NCBI GenBank assembly: GCA_013398295.1
Contig: VZSF01009112.1
Coordinates: 94,688 to 158,687 of the forward strand
DNA: 64,000 bases
From: Chionis minor
Lineage: Eukaryota > Chordata > Aves > Charadriiformes > Chionididae
Reading direction: 5' to 3'
How positions within the stretch are numbered: position 1 is the first letter of the stretch; each line of letters starts with the position of its first letter. Under the pieces are notes generated by a model. The model searched no databases. It had not been told where the DNA came from and saw only the letters and a program-made list of their open reading frames with translations. The position numbers and the translations under genes were made by a program. Shown here in pieces: positions 1-13,331 of the stretch.

Positions 1-2690
1 ATCTTGCTGTGCACATATATATATAAAAAAAACCCCAACCTCCCAAAACTTTCAGTTTTCATGTTGTCCAAAGAACTAAATGAAATTCCTTTGTATGTTG
101 TTTATTCCTGATCTAAAAGAGAAACTTACTTCAAGGTAAAAATGAATTAACTGGGCAAAATTTCTGAGAGGAGTGCATACAAAAAAGGACATTTTATTTT
201 AATAGAGCTCCCTGAACTCTGTTGAGCTGTTTAATAATACTAATATTTCCAGAAAATCTGAAAAATAGCAAGAGTAAAATTTATAGTAGCAGAAACTACC
301 TTTCAATTATAACTAGTTTGTGATCAGAACCTATTTTATTACAAGGAGAATTTGCTTTTTGCGCAAGAAGGTATAGATTGGAAAAAAAAACACATGAAGA
401 AAAAATCTTAAAATCAGACAAAATCAATCAAAATAAATTATTGAAGGACTGGGCAATCATAATGCAGCTGAAGTTAACTTTTTGTTAGGCAAAACAGTCT
501 GCTGAGAATTTTGCAAAGCATATAAAAACTATCCTCCATGTCTGGAGCTGATAACATGCCATGTCTCATGGTACTATTTCACCAACAATTTCACTCTTTA
601 TCCTGTTTGTAGAGAACTGTGCCACGGAAGTCCTATAGACAATCAAGATATAAATAAGGTGCACATGACTTAACAGCGAAGGCAGTTAAATATATGAAAA
701 AACCTGCAAACAAATATGATCAATTCTCTGTCACTGGGAGTCTCCATCAGAACTGGGTGGCTACATCATATAGGCTAACAAAACCAGAAGCTATCAAAAA
801 GGTAATGTAGGCTCAAAATTCCCTGTAGCCTTAAAAATCCTGAATCTGTCCATTGGTAATCATCAGGATGTGTTTCATCAGTCAAGAGCAAGTCAGTAGT
901 GGAATAGAGAAACAGAAATTGTCAGCTTTGTTTTGCTTTTACACGGATGAATGTGAATCTTATAGGACTGCAGAACAGTATATACACATAAACGATGCAG
1001 TTGAACTTTGTTTGTTGATCTCTGTCATCCAATATCATGAAATGGTCTACTGTTGTCAGAGCAAAACCCAGAAAGTCAGTAACAGTTTACAATATTTATT
1101 AAAAAAACAAACAAACAATTCTTAAAATATTTGGCATCACACGATAGCATAACTTGTTAGCCCTTTGGCACTGTGTGGCTTGATTAGAATTTCCTCCTGC
1201 TTTGGACTGCTTTTTGCACTTGCTCAGATTTCTTAAGACTTATTGTCAACCCTTTAAAGCAGAGTCTGGATACTTCTGCTCTCAGAAAAGGCAACCTCAA
1301 CTGGATTCTCTTTTCTTCCTTTGTAATTAATCCATTCTTTTGCCTTTGTCCACATCTTCATGTTTTAGATCTCTTTGAACAGTTCACAATACGTTTATGA
1401 TGCTTCTAGTACTACTTCAGTGAGGAATTTCAACAGCTTCTGCAATAAGTCTAAGATGCTGGTCTTAGGACATGTAAACAAGGTTCTATTTAAAATTCCT
1501 TGCATCATGTAAGAGAAATACACTAGATGAAATTCTGGACTCATTCTTGCCAGTAACAATTTTGCCATTGCTTTCAAAAGGTTTATTCATCATTTGATCT
1601 ATATTCCACCCAGTTTTAGGATGAGATGCTATCTCCATTTGTGTGAGCCCGTAAATTTGACAGGCAATCCACTTTTAGACAATTGTAAGCAATTCCCTCA
1701 CACTTTTGTTGTATGTCCCAGCTGGAAGTAAATACACCCAATCAGTTCTTAACACATGCAGAATTGTTTTCAATTTCTCCTTGGTAGAATTCTTTCAGGA
1801 TTAATAATTTCCTTCTCTATCAATTTATTAGTAAAATCTAGGCATCTTTATCCAGTGGTCCCAGCCAACCACAAGTAGAGCCTGAGATATCTAAATAAGA
1901 CATCACTGTTTTTACTGACATCTCAGCCAACATCTCCTCTTGCTCAGCCTTCTCCTGCCAGCTACAAACAGCCAAAAAATCCAAATACAACAAGTTCCCA
2001 CCCCTACTCTTAGCATGAACTGGTATTTTCTAGATTACTCAGAAGCCAAAGTTAGTTATCAAAGAATGGTCTTGGATATTATGTTCTCTGAGCTATACAA
2101 TCAATCTATACAAACACAACTCTAATGCAGTTTCATTCTTGTCTCCAATTTCTGTGTCAGTGGTAAAGAAAAGTTTCTCAGTTAAATACACTTGCCATCT
2201 GCACTGTACAGTAAATCAGAGATCCCATTGTTCAAAATGTCTCCTGCAAAGATCCCTTTAAATACCCTGGATGTCATATTTTTAAAACCCTGGCTATTTT
2301 CGATGTGTCCAGATCCCTTCTTTGATGGCATTTCAAATGTTCCCACTGGTTACCTCTTTCTTACAGATCTAACAAAGAAATAATGTTGGACATTAACTAG
2401 GCTCAAGAGATGTTTTAAAATTTAGCATCCTTTTCCCAAAAAGACAATGTATGGGGATTCCTACTAGTTCATCCATCTTTCTCTTCCCCCTGGGTGACTG
2501 GGAAGGACCATCCCATCTTGGCTTTGACCCTCCACTCCTGCTACTGTTGTTGATATTGCTGCTGACTCTCTGTTGTCATGATTGATGTCTTGCTGACAGG
2601 CACATAAATCATGTCTGTTCATAATGGTTAATGTTGGTATTTGCATGTATTAGGCATGTTTTTGCTCTAAAACACTTAGCACCATGTGTG
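1..2690. other. AT-rich unique sequence, nothing recognised
   Basis: No repeat, RNA gene or convincing coding frame is visible. The only structure is a short AT run followed by an A8-C4 tract at about 15-50. The open frames in this stretch are short and show no family motif. Confidence 0.6.
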
Positions 2691-2696
2691 CTGCAC

Positions 2697-2960
2697 TCAT
2701 TCCGCTACCTTAGGGTTTTGGAGGGAGGGGAAGGGGCTGTGCCATTTATAGATATTTTTGTTCGGGTAGTGGGGAGAGCAGAAACCGTCGTTAAAAACCC
2801 ATCCAGATGAAAAGGGATGAACTTTGCAGCTGCAGCACAATTCACTCAGACTACAAGACCCTACAGGATATATTGTCTGGCCGACAGTGTATCGGCAGCT
2901 GCAAACAAAGATGTATCTGCAGTATCACTGGATTTTGAACCATGCGCTGGGGTACAAGTG
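2697..2960. promoter_or_regulatory. Candidate cis-regulatory block (motif-dense, CpG-retaining)
   Basis: Seven CpG dinucleotides fall within about 260 bp of otherwise CpG-poor DNA. The block contains a plus-strand G-quadruplex motif (2713-2736), a CArG/MEF2-like site CCATTTATAG (2742-2751), two identical E-boxes CAGCTG (2827-2832 and 2896-2901), and a small hairpin (2877-2898, about 7 bp with one bulge and a 7-nt loop). These are direct observations. That the block acts as an enhancer is inference. It could equally be a chance cluster or a decayed repeat. Confidence 0.3.
2713..2736 (+). other. G-quadruplex motif, plus strand
   Basis: Four G-runs (3, 3, 4 and 4) are separated by loops of 7, 1 and 2 nt. 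This satisfies the usual G3+N1-7 rule on the plus strand. The motif sits at the edge of the CpG-retaining block. Confidence 0.6.
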
Positions 2961-5900
2961 CAAAAGAAAGATGTTTTTTAATCCCAAAGGCTTTTAATGT
3001 TTTACACAGCCTTTTGTTGACACCTGAACTTTTACAGATGATTTTTGAAGAAGGTGCAATTTAGATTTTATACATTTTTACCAGTATAATCTCTTTTTCC
3101 CTCCGTTGGCCTGAAACAATCAAGAAACTGTTCTTATTATTTCATAATATAATTATCAATCATGGATCCTATGTTTCTGTCCTCTCCAAAAGTTCTCTGA
3201 AGGGAACAATTTGTCCCAGAATTTGGCAGCCTGGACAGCCTACAGTTTATACGAATCCTCCTTATGGGAATGAAGTTTTGGCAGCTGATGGAATCACAGA
3301 GGTATGTGAAAGTCAAGACTGAAGAAAATCCAGGCTCAAACCTCCAAATCTGCAGAGAGATTGTCCCTTTGGGGATCTCCAGTTCTTCGATAGCTCAGGT
3401 CATGGAGGCAGCCTTTGACCCTCCCCACGCAGTTGTAGAAAAGAAAGTTAATTACGTGAATCATTTTCTCCTGTGTGGACAAGGCTGTTTTCTTTGCAAA
3501 ACTAGAATTGGAGAGCAGATGTCCTACCTGGCATTATCCATTTTTGATGATAATCATTGGTTTTATTTTTTACTATTAAATTGTTAGTACAGTCCTTGGC
3601 ATAGTTTTGGCCCAGGCCAACTTGCACTATTCCAAAAGATATTCTGTACAGCTTGCAGCTTACCACAGGTCAGATATCATTTTTACATGATCGCTTTGCA
3701 TGACGTAGTTTTAACTTCCCTTTAGCCAACATTAAGGAATCTGTATATGCTTTTATTCTTCCAGCAGCCACCGTAGTATTTAAAAAAAAATAGAGTAAAA
3801 TGTTGCAGAATGGACCCCAGTGTGGTCTAAGTGGGCATCTTTCAAAGAAACTTTACAGCAAAAACTGTGATACAAATCCAGAAGATGCACATGCATTTAA
3901 AAAAATGGAAAATAGTTTTGTAGACATTAACATGCTATAGAGAGAATTTTTTTTCAAAGGGTTGTATTTTTCGAAGCCATTTTGTAAGCATACTCATCGT
4001 TCTATAGTATTTTTCCATTAAGTAATGGACTACATTACAGACAAAATTAGTCATCAGAAGTCCTTATGATGAAATAGGTCCCTATCCTCTACCCCTGGGA
4101 ATTGAACACAAGCTCTTTGTATAGCAGATAGCAGTGATTCTTGTAAATGTCAGTGCTGATTAATTAAGGGCCTTGCCTGAACATACCTGTTGAAGAAAAG
4201 CTGTTATTTATTTCAGAGGGAATTTTGCTTAATCAAAATGAAATGCTCAAATTTTATGTTGTTAAAATTAGCACTGAATTTAGAAAATACTAGCTTCTGA
4301 AATTATGAAGGACCATCCTCCAAAGAAATCTTTCCCAGACCAAAATGGCACGTGAACTGTACGCTGGAGATCAAGATTATAGATTTTTCGTCAGGCTCAT
4401 TTAGACTAAATACATTGCTATTTCCCAGAAGTTCTTCAGCTGTGAGACACCAACTCAACGACTGAGGTCTAAGACTTTTTGGTTTACAAAAGCAACATGT
4501 TCAGCTGCAAAAAGGGGTGTGTTATGTTGTTACCTTCTGCTTTCAGGGCTCTTACAGACTATCAAGGGCATTTTGCTAGGAAGTGTGACATTTTTCATAG
4601 TAAGTGACAACTAAGGAACAGGAGAGAATCTTGGGCAGGTGAGATGAAGATGTGGATGAAGAGCAAATTCTTAGGCAAGAAAGAGATCTTTGGAAGAAGC
4701 CTCAAGGTTGTTTAAAAAAAAGAGAGAGAGAGAAAAGGAGAAGGTGCCTGCCTTTTTTTACTATAAATATTCTGACAGTTTCTTGTCTTACAAATTTTAT
4801 AAAAATCCCAAGGAGTAAATTTTCTTTTTGTACTCTGATCAACCATGACATAGTAAAGTCTAGATACCAGTCCTCCATCAGAATGAGACTTCCTGGCACA
4901 TAATTTCTTTAAATCTGGGTATTTAAAAAAAAACCAAAAACACACAACTTTTTTGTTACTATTTTAAATTAATTTCTATCTCCCTGAAACCATTTGGGTA
5001 CTTGTTCTTACATAATACATTCCTGCAGAGGTGTGGAATATTTTAAGACACCTCAGAAACTCTCTTCCCTGGATTTGCCAATAGCATAAGGATTCAGCAG
5101 ATGGCAGGATGTGGCCACTTCAAGACAGCCAAGAATCTGGGCCTCCACCCTCCTTTCTGAGCATGTGTAACCAAGCTGTCTGTCTGTCAGACAGTGGGAG
5201 AGAGATCAGTGTGGGAACTGCATGTACTATTGGAAAGCTTTTTAATGAGTATCACTGTCATAATTAAGAAATTATCTCTATGCATTTAAACAGAGGCCCC
5301 ACTTATGTACTGTATGAAATTCTTACTTTGCATCTCTGGAAATCATAGAATATTTCTTTGCATTGGCTAGGAACCCACAACTTAGCACATGCATTATGGT
5401 GAGTATAAAAGGATTTTTTTTTATGATCCATTAAGATTAAGAAGTACATGCACCCATTGCCAACAAGCACGCCATCTAATCAATCTTGCATTCCATTATT
5501 CTGTTTCATACTATTTTTTATGGGAAAATTCCACTGGGTGGGCCGTCATCCCTTTTACAAATTAAGGAATAAAATAAACAAACAAATAACCCACCCGCAA
5601 CTCAGATTCATTCTAAGACTCAGAAGGTTCTCATATATTAAATGAATGCATCCCAAAGTAACATCTATTTTGTATTTGAGTTCAAGTGATTTCAATGAAA
5701 ATTAATGGCAGTTGTACACATTTGGGAAAGGAAGGATAGACCCCGAAATACAACACTGTTGCCTGTTTGTGATGGATTTGGAAGGCTTGCAACCCAGTTT
5801 CCTATCAGGGGAGAAATCAGTGATACAGAATATCTTAGAATAATTTATTTATACTGTGTACAATAGTCACTGAACATAGGTGGTCACCGACTACATGCAG

Positions 5901-8900
5901 GCAAAACCTTATTTAGAAGTCTTAACCCAAAAGCCACTTTACAGTTCTCAGGAAATAATTCTCACCAAGAATTGGATCTAATCAAAGAGCGTAAGATAGC
6001 TTGAACTCTTTGGTTGTTTACAAAAGCTCTCCCATAAACCTGAATCACCAAAAACTAACAGCACAGCATTCCTTGAAAGTGCATGTATTCCTTATAGACT
6101 AAGAAAAGGAATGTGTAAGATTATATTTAACATGACCACCTGGTGACTCCTACCATAACAAAAGAAAGTTAATATTTTCAAAGGTGCTTAAGACTCTGAC
6201 TTTAGTGGAAGTAAGTTTTATGTTCCATAAAGGATTAAACACCGAAGTCCACACACAAACAGGATTCAAAAAGTGGCCAGAATCTGATGCTGACACTCCC
6301 TTTTTCGTCCACGGAGGGAAACAGTCACGTCTAGGGTGACAGTCATCTCATCCTGAAGTACATATCTGAGCTAGGTCAGATAAGACTTTACTGACAATAA
6401 AAAGATCTGGGGAAGGAGTCTGTCTGAGTCATTGATTTCTGCATTGTAGAGGTCTACATTTGGTGAGATGAATCCTACTGCTTGTGTTTTGGCAGTTTTC
6501 ACAGAGACAACTAGCTCAATTTTGACAGTAATGAGTGGCTCATCACCTAGTTTGTGCTTGGACTCAAGTGAGCTCTAAAAGCAAGGTGTCTCTCTTCTTA
6601 AATCCTTTGGGACGTACAGGGCTGAAGGCCTCTCAGAGATCACCAACGCGCTCCAACAAGTGAAAGATCTTGACAAAATGTTGCTATGGCTTTTTTCTGT
6701 CAAAACCCCAGGCAAGGGCTCCCGGCATGCATACAACCATGACTGTGTCCCCCTGGCAGAGGGTGGGTTGGCTTCACCCTGTGGGATTCTGGAATGCCAT
6801 CTCCCACCTTCTCCAAGACCTTCCTAACCTTGTTCACAGGAGAAGGGGGAGAACAGGCTCTGTTCCTCTTGCTGGAGGTGTTCTGTCAGGCCAAAAGACT
6901 AAAATATTTATTGAGCCAGAAGGAGAGAGCAAGTGGGACTCTGATATTTGATTGCTAGTGATTAAGGACTTTAGGTCATAGGAGAAGGGAGAATTGGGTG
7001 AAGTGGGTTACGGGCCGTTCTCTGAGATCTGTTTTACTGCTTGGCACGAGCTAAATCTTGGATAAAATGTTTGAAATGCAAAAACAAGACAAGATATGTC
7101 TCACAGGAGGAAAAATATTTCACTTGAGTAAAGGAAATCAGGGGTAATATTGTAGTTTCCCAGTCTGTGTCATTTTTAATATAATCTGTGGGTGACTTGC
7201 TTTTTGTGTAGCATAATGCTACAGAGATTCAGTCAACTCTGAAAGTGTAAAACTGGAGTAAATCGATAAAAAATAAGCCCAAAGATGATTAGACATCTAA
7301 CTAACTCTACATTTATACAGCAATGATGAGACTGAACACAGCCTACATAGTTGTGAATTCTTTGCATGTGTCCTTTGAATTCCAAGTGCAGAAAGAAGTC
7401 AAGTTTATTAAAGCTGATAAGGGAGGTGGAAGATTTTGTAGGAGTATGTTTGAGCTTGCTCACCTCTCTCCAGACTTCCTTCAGTTAACTTTCGTCTGCG
7501 TCTCCAAATCCCAGAGGCTTTGGAGCTCAATCCTTAGACTGTAGTAAAGTATTTAAGCAAATATTTTAATAGCTTTTCAACGCTTGTTCAAACACATGCA
7601 TTGCTCAGCAGCAGTTCAAGGGTTAATAAAAACACACAAACATAATTTACTATAAATTTATGCTTAATGTGTAGAATGAAGACATTTTCAGTAACACTTT
7701 AGACATTTTGCAGCTCATACAACGTAAAAAAGAGCAGTTTAGGTGACATATGAATTACGAAAACATTGAATTTCTCTGCTGCTTCGCACTGGAGGATCTC
7801 AGTTCACTTTCTGTCAGGAAGAACAACATTCTTAGAAATGTCCCTTCACGTTAGGGCTTATTTTACTCCACACCTGGAGACTGCACACTCCTGATTTTCA
7901 CAGCAAAGGAGACTTTCATGTTTTCCCTGGACATGTAGCTCTTTCTCTGGAAATAGAGTCCTATCCAACTTGAAACAAGACATCCAGAAATGATAGCATT
8001 CAAAATCTATGGTAAATTCATATTCCTATTATGTTAGTTAGTAATCAGATCAGTAAAACCCTCATGACTGTTACATGAGTGTCAGCAAACACTGAAATGC
8101 TGCACAGCAGTTTCTGGAAGGAATTTAAAAAGTATGTATATGGGAATGCAACTACTTGGGGAATAAGGCACTGTGTTATGACCCAAGTTTGAATTTGTTC
8201 TGGACAGAAGGGCAAGTATTACAAAATTAACTTTGGGAACTTTAATGACTTTCTCCCATGTACCTAGTCACTTCATTAAGATCCTACTGCACACAGTTAG
8301 TGAAGTAAACGGAAGGGATCTACATGTGTGGTGGAAGTAGGGGAACCTCAAAAGCACAAAGGTTCATCTGAGTTATTTAAATACCTTTGTTCTCACTGGG
8401 GGGTTGGCATCTCATGAGAGCATTCTAACAGGATGACAGATTGGATAGAAAGAAAGGTACAATGTACTCTTGAAATATCTCAGAAATTCTACTTTCATCT
8501 TCTCCTAATTCTGAAAATTTAGGAAAGATTATAGTTGGAATTCAGGGCTCTAGATAAAAGTTGAGAAGTATCCTTATTTCCTCCAGTTTGGGCTGGTTAG
8601 CTCTCTCCTTTAAATGGGTGTTTATTGCTTCATTTTGTATGAGCATTGGTAGTAACTAAACATTCCTATTTGCTAGTTCTCTCTGATGGAGATATTCCCA
8701 AACTAAAACGCAGATGCAATTTTGATGTAGCTTAAATTTGTACAGCTCTCATTATGTTGTCTCAATAGATTAAACCCAGAACTCCAGTTTAAAAGAAGCC
8801 ACAAGCTTGGGATAAGTGTGGGCAGAAGTTCAGATTCAGTTTTACTCAGTGTTAAAAAACTGATTTCATTTTTAAGTGACAACTTAAAAATTCCAGTGGT

Positions 8901-9354
8901 TTTGTTATTTCATGTGAATAAAAGCTGCTGTATTACAATGGCTTAAGTACATGTCATACCTTATTCAGATGTATCCCCTAAGTGGTTTATATTTACTCTG
9001 TAAAGTTTATCCCATGCAGATTGTTTATATTCACCTCTGCTAATGACAGAAAGTTTACCAATAAACCAAGGACCTGTACTCTCAGATAGTTTAAACGAAA
9101 CTCCAATTTGCAACTCCTCTACCTTTATCCTGGAACAAGATGGCTAAATTTAGGCAAGTAAAAATCATGTAATGTTTCTGTTTAATTTCCTTGGCAGTAG
9201 AGATGAAAATTCTAGACTGAAATGATATTGTATGACATCTGAACCAACAGTCTAGCTAAATAGAGTCTTTTCGTTCACTTTTGGCTGTCTGGATCAATTC
9301 TTTGATGAGTCCACTAACAAAGAACAAGACTGATGGTAATCTCCACTATGTTAA
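2961..9354. other. Unique AT-rich sequence with minor low-complexity tracts
   Basis: No confident gene or young repeat is seen. A short A/GA-rich tract lies at about 4713-4740 and an A-rich/AC tract at about 4924-4948. A 13-of-15 CTCF-like match lies at 5094-5108, which is too weak to call. The stretch at 5680-5730 may be a trace of the old repeat described at 9355. Confidence 0.55.
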
Positions 9355-9430
9355 TTTTACATGAGTGTAATTCTACTGACTTTGGTTACTTTACTTCTGG
9401 TTTACACCAGTGTAAGCAAGATTACTGAGA
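9355..9430. repeat. Ancient palindromic interspersed repeat relic
   Basis: The stretch reads as an imperfect palindrome. A GAGTGTAA-type arm lies near 9363, a CTGACTTTGG core lies in the middle, and the arm TTTACACCAGTGTAA lies near 9401-9415. I recognise this layout from an old interspersed repeat common in reptile and bird DNA, whose arms contain 'tttacaccagtgtaa' and whose core contains 'gacttcaatgg'. I do not know its official family name. Both arms have diverged. Confidence 0.4.
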
Positions 9431-12035
9431 AGCTGAGGATCTCAGTCCTTGTTGGTATAACCAGATGCAAATTTAATGAGAAGATCATGATCATGTACCT
9501 GTAAACAGAGAAGTAAAATCTTATTCTGATCACTTCTAATCTCAGAATTACTGTTTACATGGTCTATTTAAATAAGTTTAAGTATAATACCACAAATAAT
9601 AAATGTACATTCGAGGTCCTTTGCCAGGAGGATACTTAGCAAAAGGAAGGAATGTTGAAGTCCACCTGTAAAATTATTTGTCCCTATAAGCAACAACAGG
9701 CATATGTTCTACATCACATTTGAGCCCAGTCGCTGTGGCCCAGAACCAAAGTAAACACATTTTTCTGATGTAATTGTTGATTCTAGTTGAATTAGTGCAA
9801 TGCAGTCATAGCTGTGAGAAACATTTTATTTGGACCAGCTCTCAACCAGAGCTCAGAGAGGTTGCCTACCTGGCAAACCAGCAACAGTAGCTTGTTTTCA
9901 CAAAGTTCTCCAAGTTTTGTACTCAGAGGAGCATATAAAAACATTTTAAAGCATGGGTCCTTCTCCAACTGACACTTGAGTAAATCAGAAGTAACTCCAA
10001 CAAAGTCAAATGCAGCCCTCCTGGTATATATGAGATGGGCTTTATGTTCCACTGCCTTGCTGTTTTCCACTCTGACGTACTTAACGCTCAGAGGAACATA
10101 CTCGTATACTGTTTGGGGACACACACCACAGTTTCTTTCCTCCTCCTTTCATTTCCCTAGCGCAAGTGCTGGCCACCAGATGAATATGTAGCAGTAGTAA
10201 CAATAACTGGAGCTCACTACCTGAATACTTCACTGAAAATGCCTCCATTGCACTACCTACTCCTTTGAGATGATACCACTACTTTCACTCAACTGCTTAA
10301 AAATGGAGGGAAAGTAAGAGAAGAATGTTCAACTTTTTCAAGCAGCACATCAATAGCAAGTGCTTCATACATGATACACTTCTGAAGAAAAAACAGTAAA
10401 GTTGCAATAGCAAGACTTTTTTTCCAAAGTTTTAAGAACCCAGCATAACCTTCTAGAGGTACTAAAGTCAACAAAGATCTCTGTTTTGACTTTGTGAGGC
10501 TCAGGTTTTCACTAAGTTTTAGGAGGGATAAAACCCCACATGCTTCTGTAGGTAAGTGTATTAAGTAGTAAATAAGCAACAGGTAAGCAACTAAGGTTGG
10601 CAGACACAGGAGTAAACACATAAAAATGGTGGCTAACTAAAACTATTTGCAAAACTGAAGTGCTGTTTTGTACATATTTTCAGGTATGAAAGAGATTGCA
10701 CATTTGATTTATTTTAGATTTTTGTGGGTTTTCAATATGGAAGTTCACACTTTCTGTTCTTAAATTATATCTTCTTTGGAAAAAAAAAAAAATTAAGGAC
10801 CATCAAAAGTCAAATAAAAGTTTTCTAAACCAGCTTTTTTACCAGACTCCTGAAAAGGTTTCATCTTGTGTTATTCTAACGTGAAGTATTCCTATTCACA
10901 CCTCCCCCATTATACAGGGATGTATATACTGTTGATGACTTGCCTGGTTACTCACACATCCAAAGTAATCATGAGAAGATTCAAATTATTTCTTATCAGC
11001 AATGGAAAGGAAGAACAGGAAAGAAAGAGAAAAAGAAGGTGGGAAAGGAAATGACAGAGAATAAATGAGCAGTTGTAGCTCTAGGCACTGGGAATGTGTT
11101 TTTGCTATACTTTAACAATGACAAAGCAAAGTGCAAGAACAAGGGCACTTAATCACAGGAGTTTTCATTGGTAAGAACAGTGTGATTGCCTGAAGATTGA
11201 ACTTAATATTTTGTCACAGAATATCTAGTTGAACACTCTCACTGACATTGTGCGTGCACATGGAGAGGAGTTGATGTTGCATATCTTCATCCTATTTTCC
11301 CAAGCAATTTGCAGAATGTTCTCCAATTACCTAAGAGATAAACGGTATTTCTTCTTTTTTATTATTTTTTTTTATTTTCCACGTATACAAATAACTAATG
11401 CTGAAAGCTATCTTTCTTCTGTTTCCTATAGCATTGCACAGGTGGCTCATTCATTGAAAACACCTTCTGCTCTTCCAGATAGATTATTGTACAAACAAAC
11501 AATGGAAACCTCTGCCCTGGCAACTGAAAAGAAAGATCCCAGCCATTGAATTTGTAAGGTTTCTCCAGCTTTAGTCACTCTCTTCAATCAAATCCTTCTG
11601 TGAATCAAAAAGAATTAGCCATAAGCCATTTTAAACAAAAGATGTACATCTGGAAAGAGATTACCTAAGCACAAATGTACAACAGAAATCTGGGAGTCAC
11701 AAAATTATAATCTTTCTGCATTCTTAAATGTCTTAAGCCAAAATGCTTTGCTTGTATTGTAAGTTTTCTTGTTGGGACTCTTCCATCTATATTCTTTCAT
11801 AGAATGAACTCATTTAGCACCTGAAGGGAAATCTGGTTTTAGATGTTTATCTGGATTGAGCAGCCTGTTAGTCCTCACAGTGTGAGCCATGCTGATGTTT
11901 TCTAGTGTAGATGTGGCATTAACCAGTATCAAATCAGTGTTTCCACCTGTAATTCCTCTTTTAAAATAATCCTTCCTTTCTTGTTAGTTTTTTGCTCAGC
12001 TGATAAAGCCTACTTAGGCACAGAACGTAAGGTTT
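9431..12035. other. Unique sequence, nothing recognised
   Basis: No repeat or coding signature is visible. A 12-bp A-run lies near 10779. A T-rich tract lies around 11350-11380. Confidence 0.55.
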
Positions 12036-12039
12036 GCAG

Positions 12040-12600
12040 TATTACTTTTAACCTGGTTTCCTTAGGGGGTTAGTGGCCGAATCTAGTGTATTTAACTCCT
12101 GCCTAAGACTCGGGCATCTAAAAGTAGTAAGCGTCCCTCTTCTTAGCTGAAAATCTCCCGCAGACGCTTTGCAAATTTTACTGCTCATGCAATGCCAGAG
12201 ATGTCTGCGGCTGGGACACAATGCTTAACTCTTCCCCACACAGTGATCCAGGCCAGTACTGCCTAAATTCTGCCTGACTTCTGAGAAAGTGAAGTTAGTG
12301 TGCTCAGAACTAGAACTAAGTAGTAATCAACGGAGGCAGGAAAGGGAATGAATTTTATAAGCAATTGCATTGAATAGTAAGGAAAGATACAAATCCATGA
12401 GGAAAAGACAAAATCTTCAGTTCCCTGTCTGGTCAGAAGGGTGAGATAAGAAAGTAACAAGTTTAGACATGCTGGCGCTCTCTTGCAAGTCCTGGGGTCT
12501 CCCACCTTTCTCCAGGGAGAACCTAGGCAATTTAGGCAACTACTTTAGGGTTGCCTAAACCTGGGACTAACTGCCTGTGTGCATAGCTGATCATCCCCCT
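12040..12600. repeat. Possible old interspersed repeat, type unknown
   Basis: Base composition differs from the flanks, with a CpG cluster at about 12075-12215. The phrases GGGTCTCCCACC near 12493 and repeated CCTAGGCA/TTTAGGCA/TTGCCTAAA words near 12530-12560 resemble old dispersed repeats of birds and reptiles. I cannot give a family or strand, and this may be two unrelated pieces. Confidence 0.25.
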
Positions 12601-12830
12601 GGTAACTTTTGATTTTTCTGACTAGTTTCAACCGCTTTTTCTATATCTTTCAGACATGAAGTTCCAGCATGCACTGTGACATCTGTGTAAAGGGGAGGCC
12701 TTATTAATGCTGCTGAAGGAAAGGATGTGGTGCGAACTCAACTTTCAGTAGACAACAGAGAAAAGCTTCATTTCAGATGTGCTCATAATTAGTCACTGGA
12801 GAATGCAGAATTCTCTCCTCTGAGGACTAT

Positions 12831-13331
12831 GTGAATAGTGTGGTGAGCAGGACTAGAGAAGTAATTGCCCACCTGTACACAGCACTGGTGAGGCTGCACC
12901 TCGAATACTGTATTCAGTTTTGGGCCCCTCACTACAAGAAACATATTGAGATTCTGGATCATGTTCAGAGAAGGGCAATGGAGCTGGTGAGGGATCTGGA
13001 GAACCATTCTTCTGAGGAGCAGCTGAGGGAACTGGGGTTGTTCAGCCTGGAGAAAAGGAGGCTGAGGGGAGACCTTCTCATTCTCTACAACTGCATGAAA
13101 GGAGGTTGTAGTGAGGTGGGGACGGGTCTCTTTTCCCAAGTAACAAGCAATACGACAAGAGGAAATGGCCTCAAGTTGTGCCAGGGGAGGTTTAGATTGG
13201 ATATTCAGAAAAATTTCTTCACCGAAAGGGTTATCAAGTATTGGAACAGGCTGCCCAGGACAGTGGTGGAATTAGCATCCTTGGAGGTATTTAAGAGACG
13301 GGTAGACGTGGTGCTGGGGGACACGGTTTAG
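12831..13331 (+). pseudogene. CR1 ORF2 C-terminal remnant (reverse transcriptase C-terminus)
   Basis: The 166-residue open frame matches the C-terminus of CR1 ORF2, the LINE endonuclease/reverse-transcriptase polyprotein. The CR1-typical landmarks are [10 protein letters not shown] (residues 28-37), VQRRAMELV (45-53), [18 protein letters not shown] (65-82), GLFSQVTS (99-106), GRFRLDI (119-125), FFTERV (129-134) and YWNRLP (137-142). It ends at a TAG. The endonuclease domain and the catalytic reverse-transcriptase motifs upstream are absent, so it cannot be active. The first codon is GTG and the left end is only the truncation point. The first few residues may come from flanking DNA. Confidence 0.9.

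Noticed and set aside
5094..5108. Third CTCF-like site
   Set aside because: Only 13 of 15 core positions match. Matches this weak are expected several times by chance in a window of this size.
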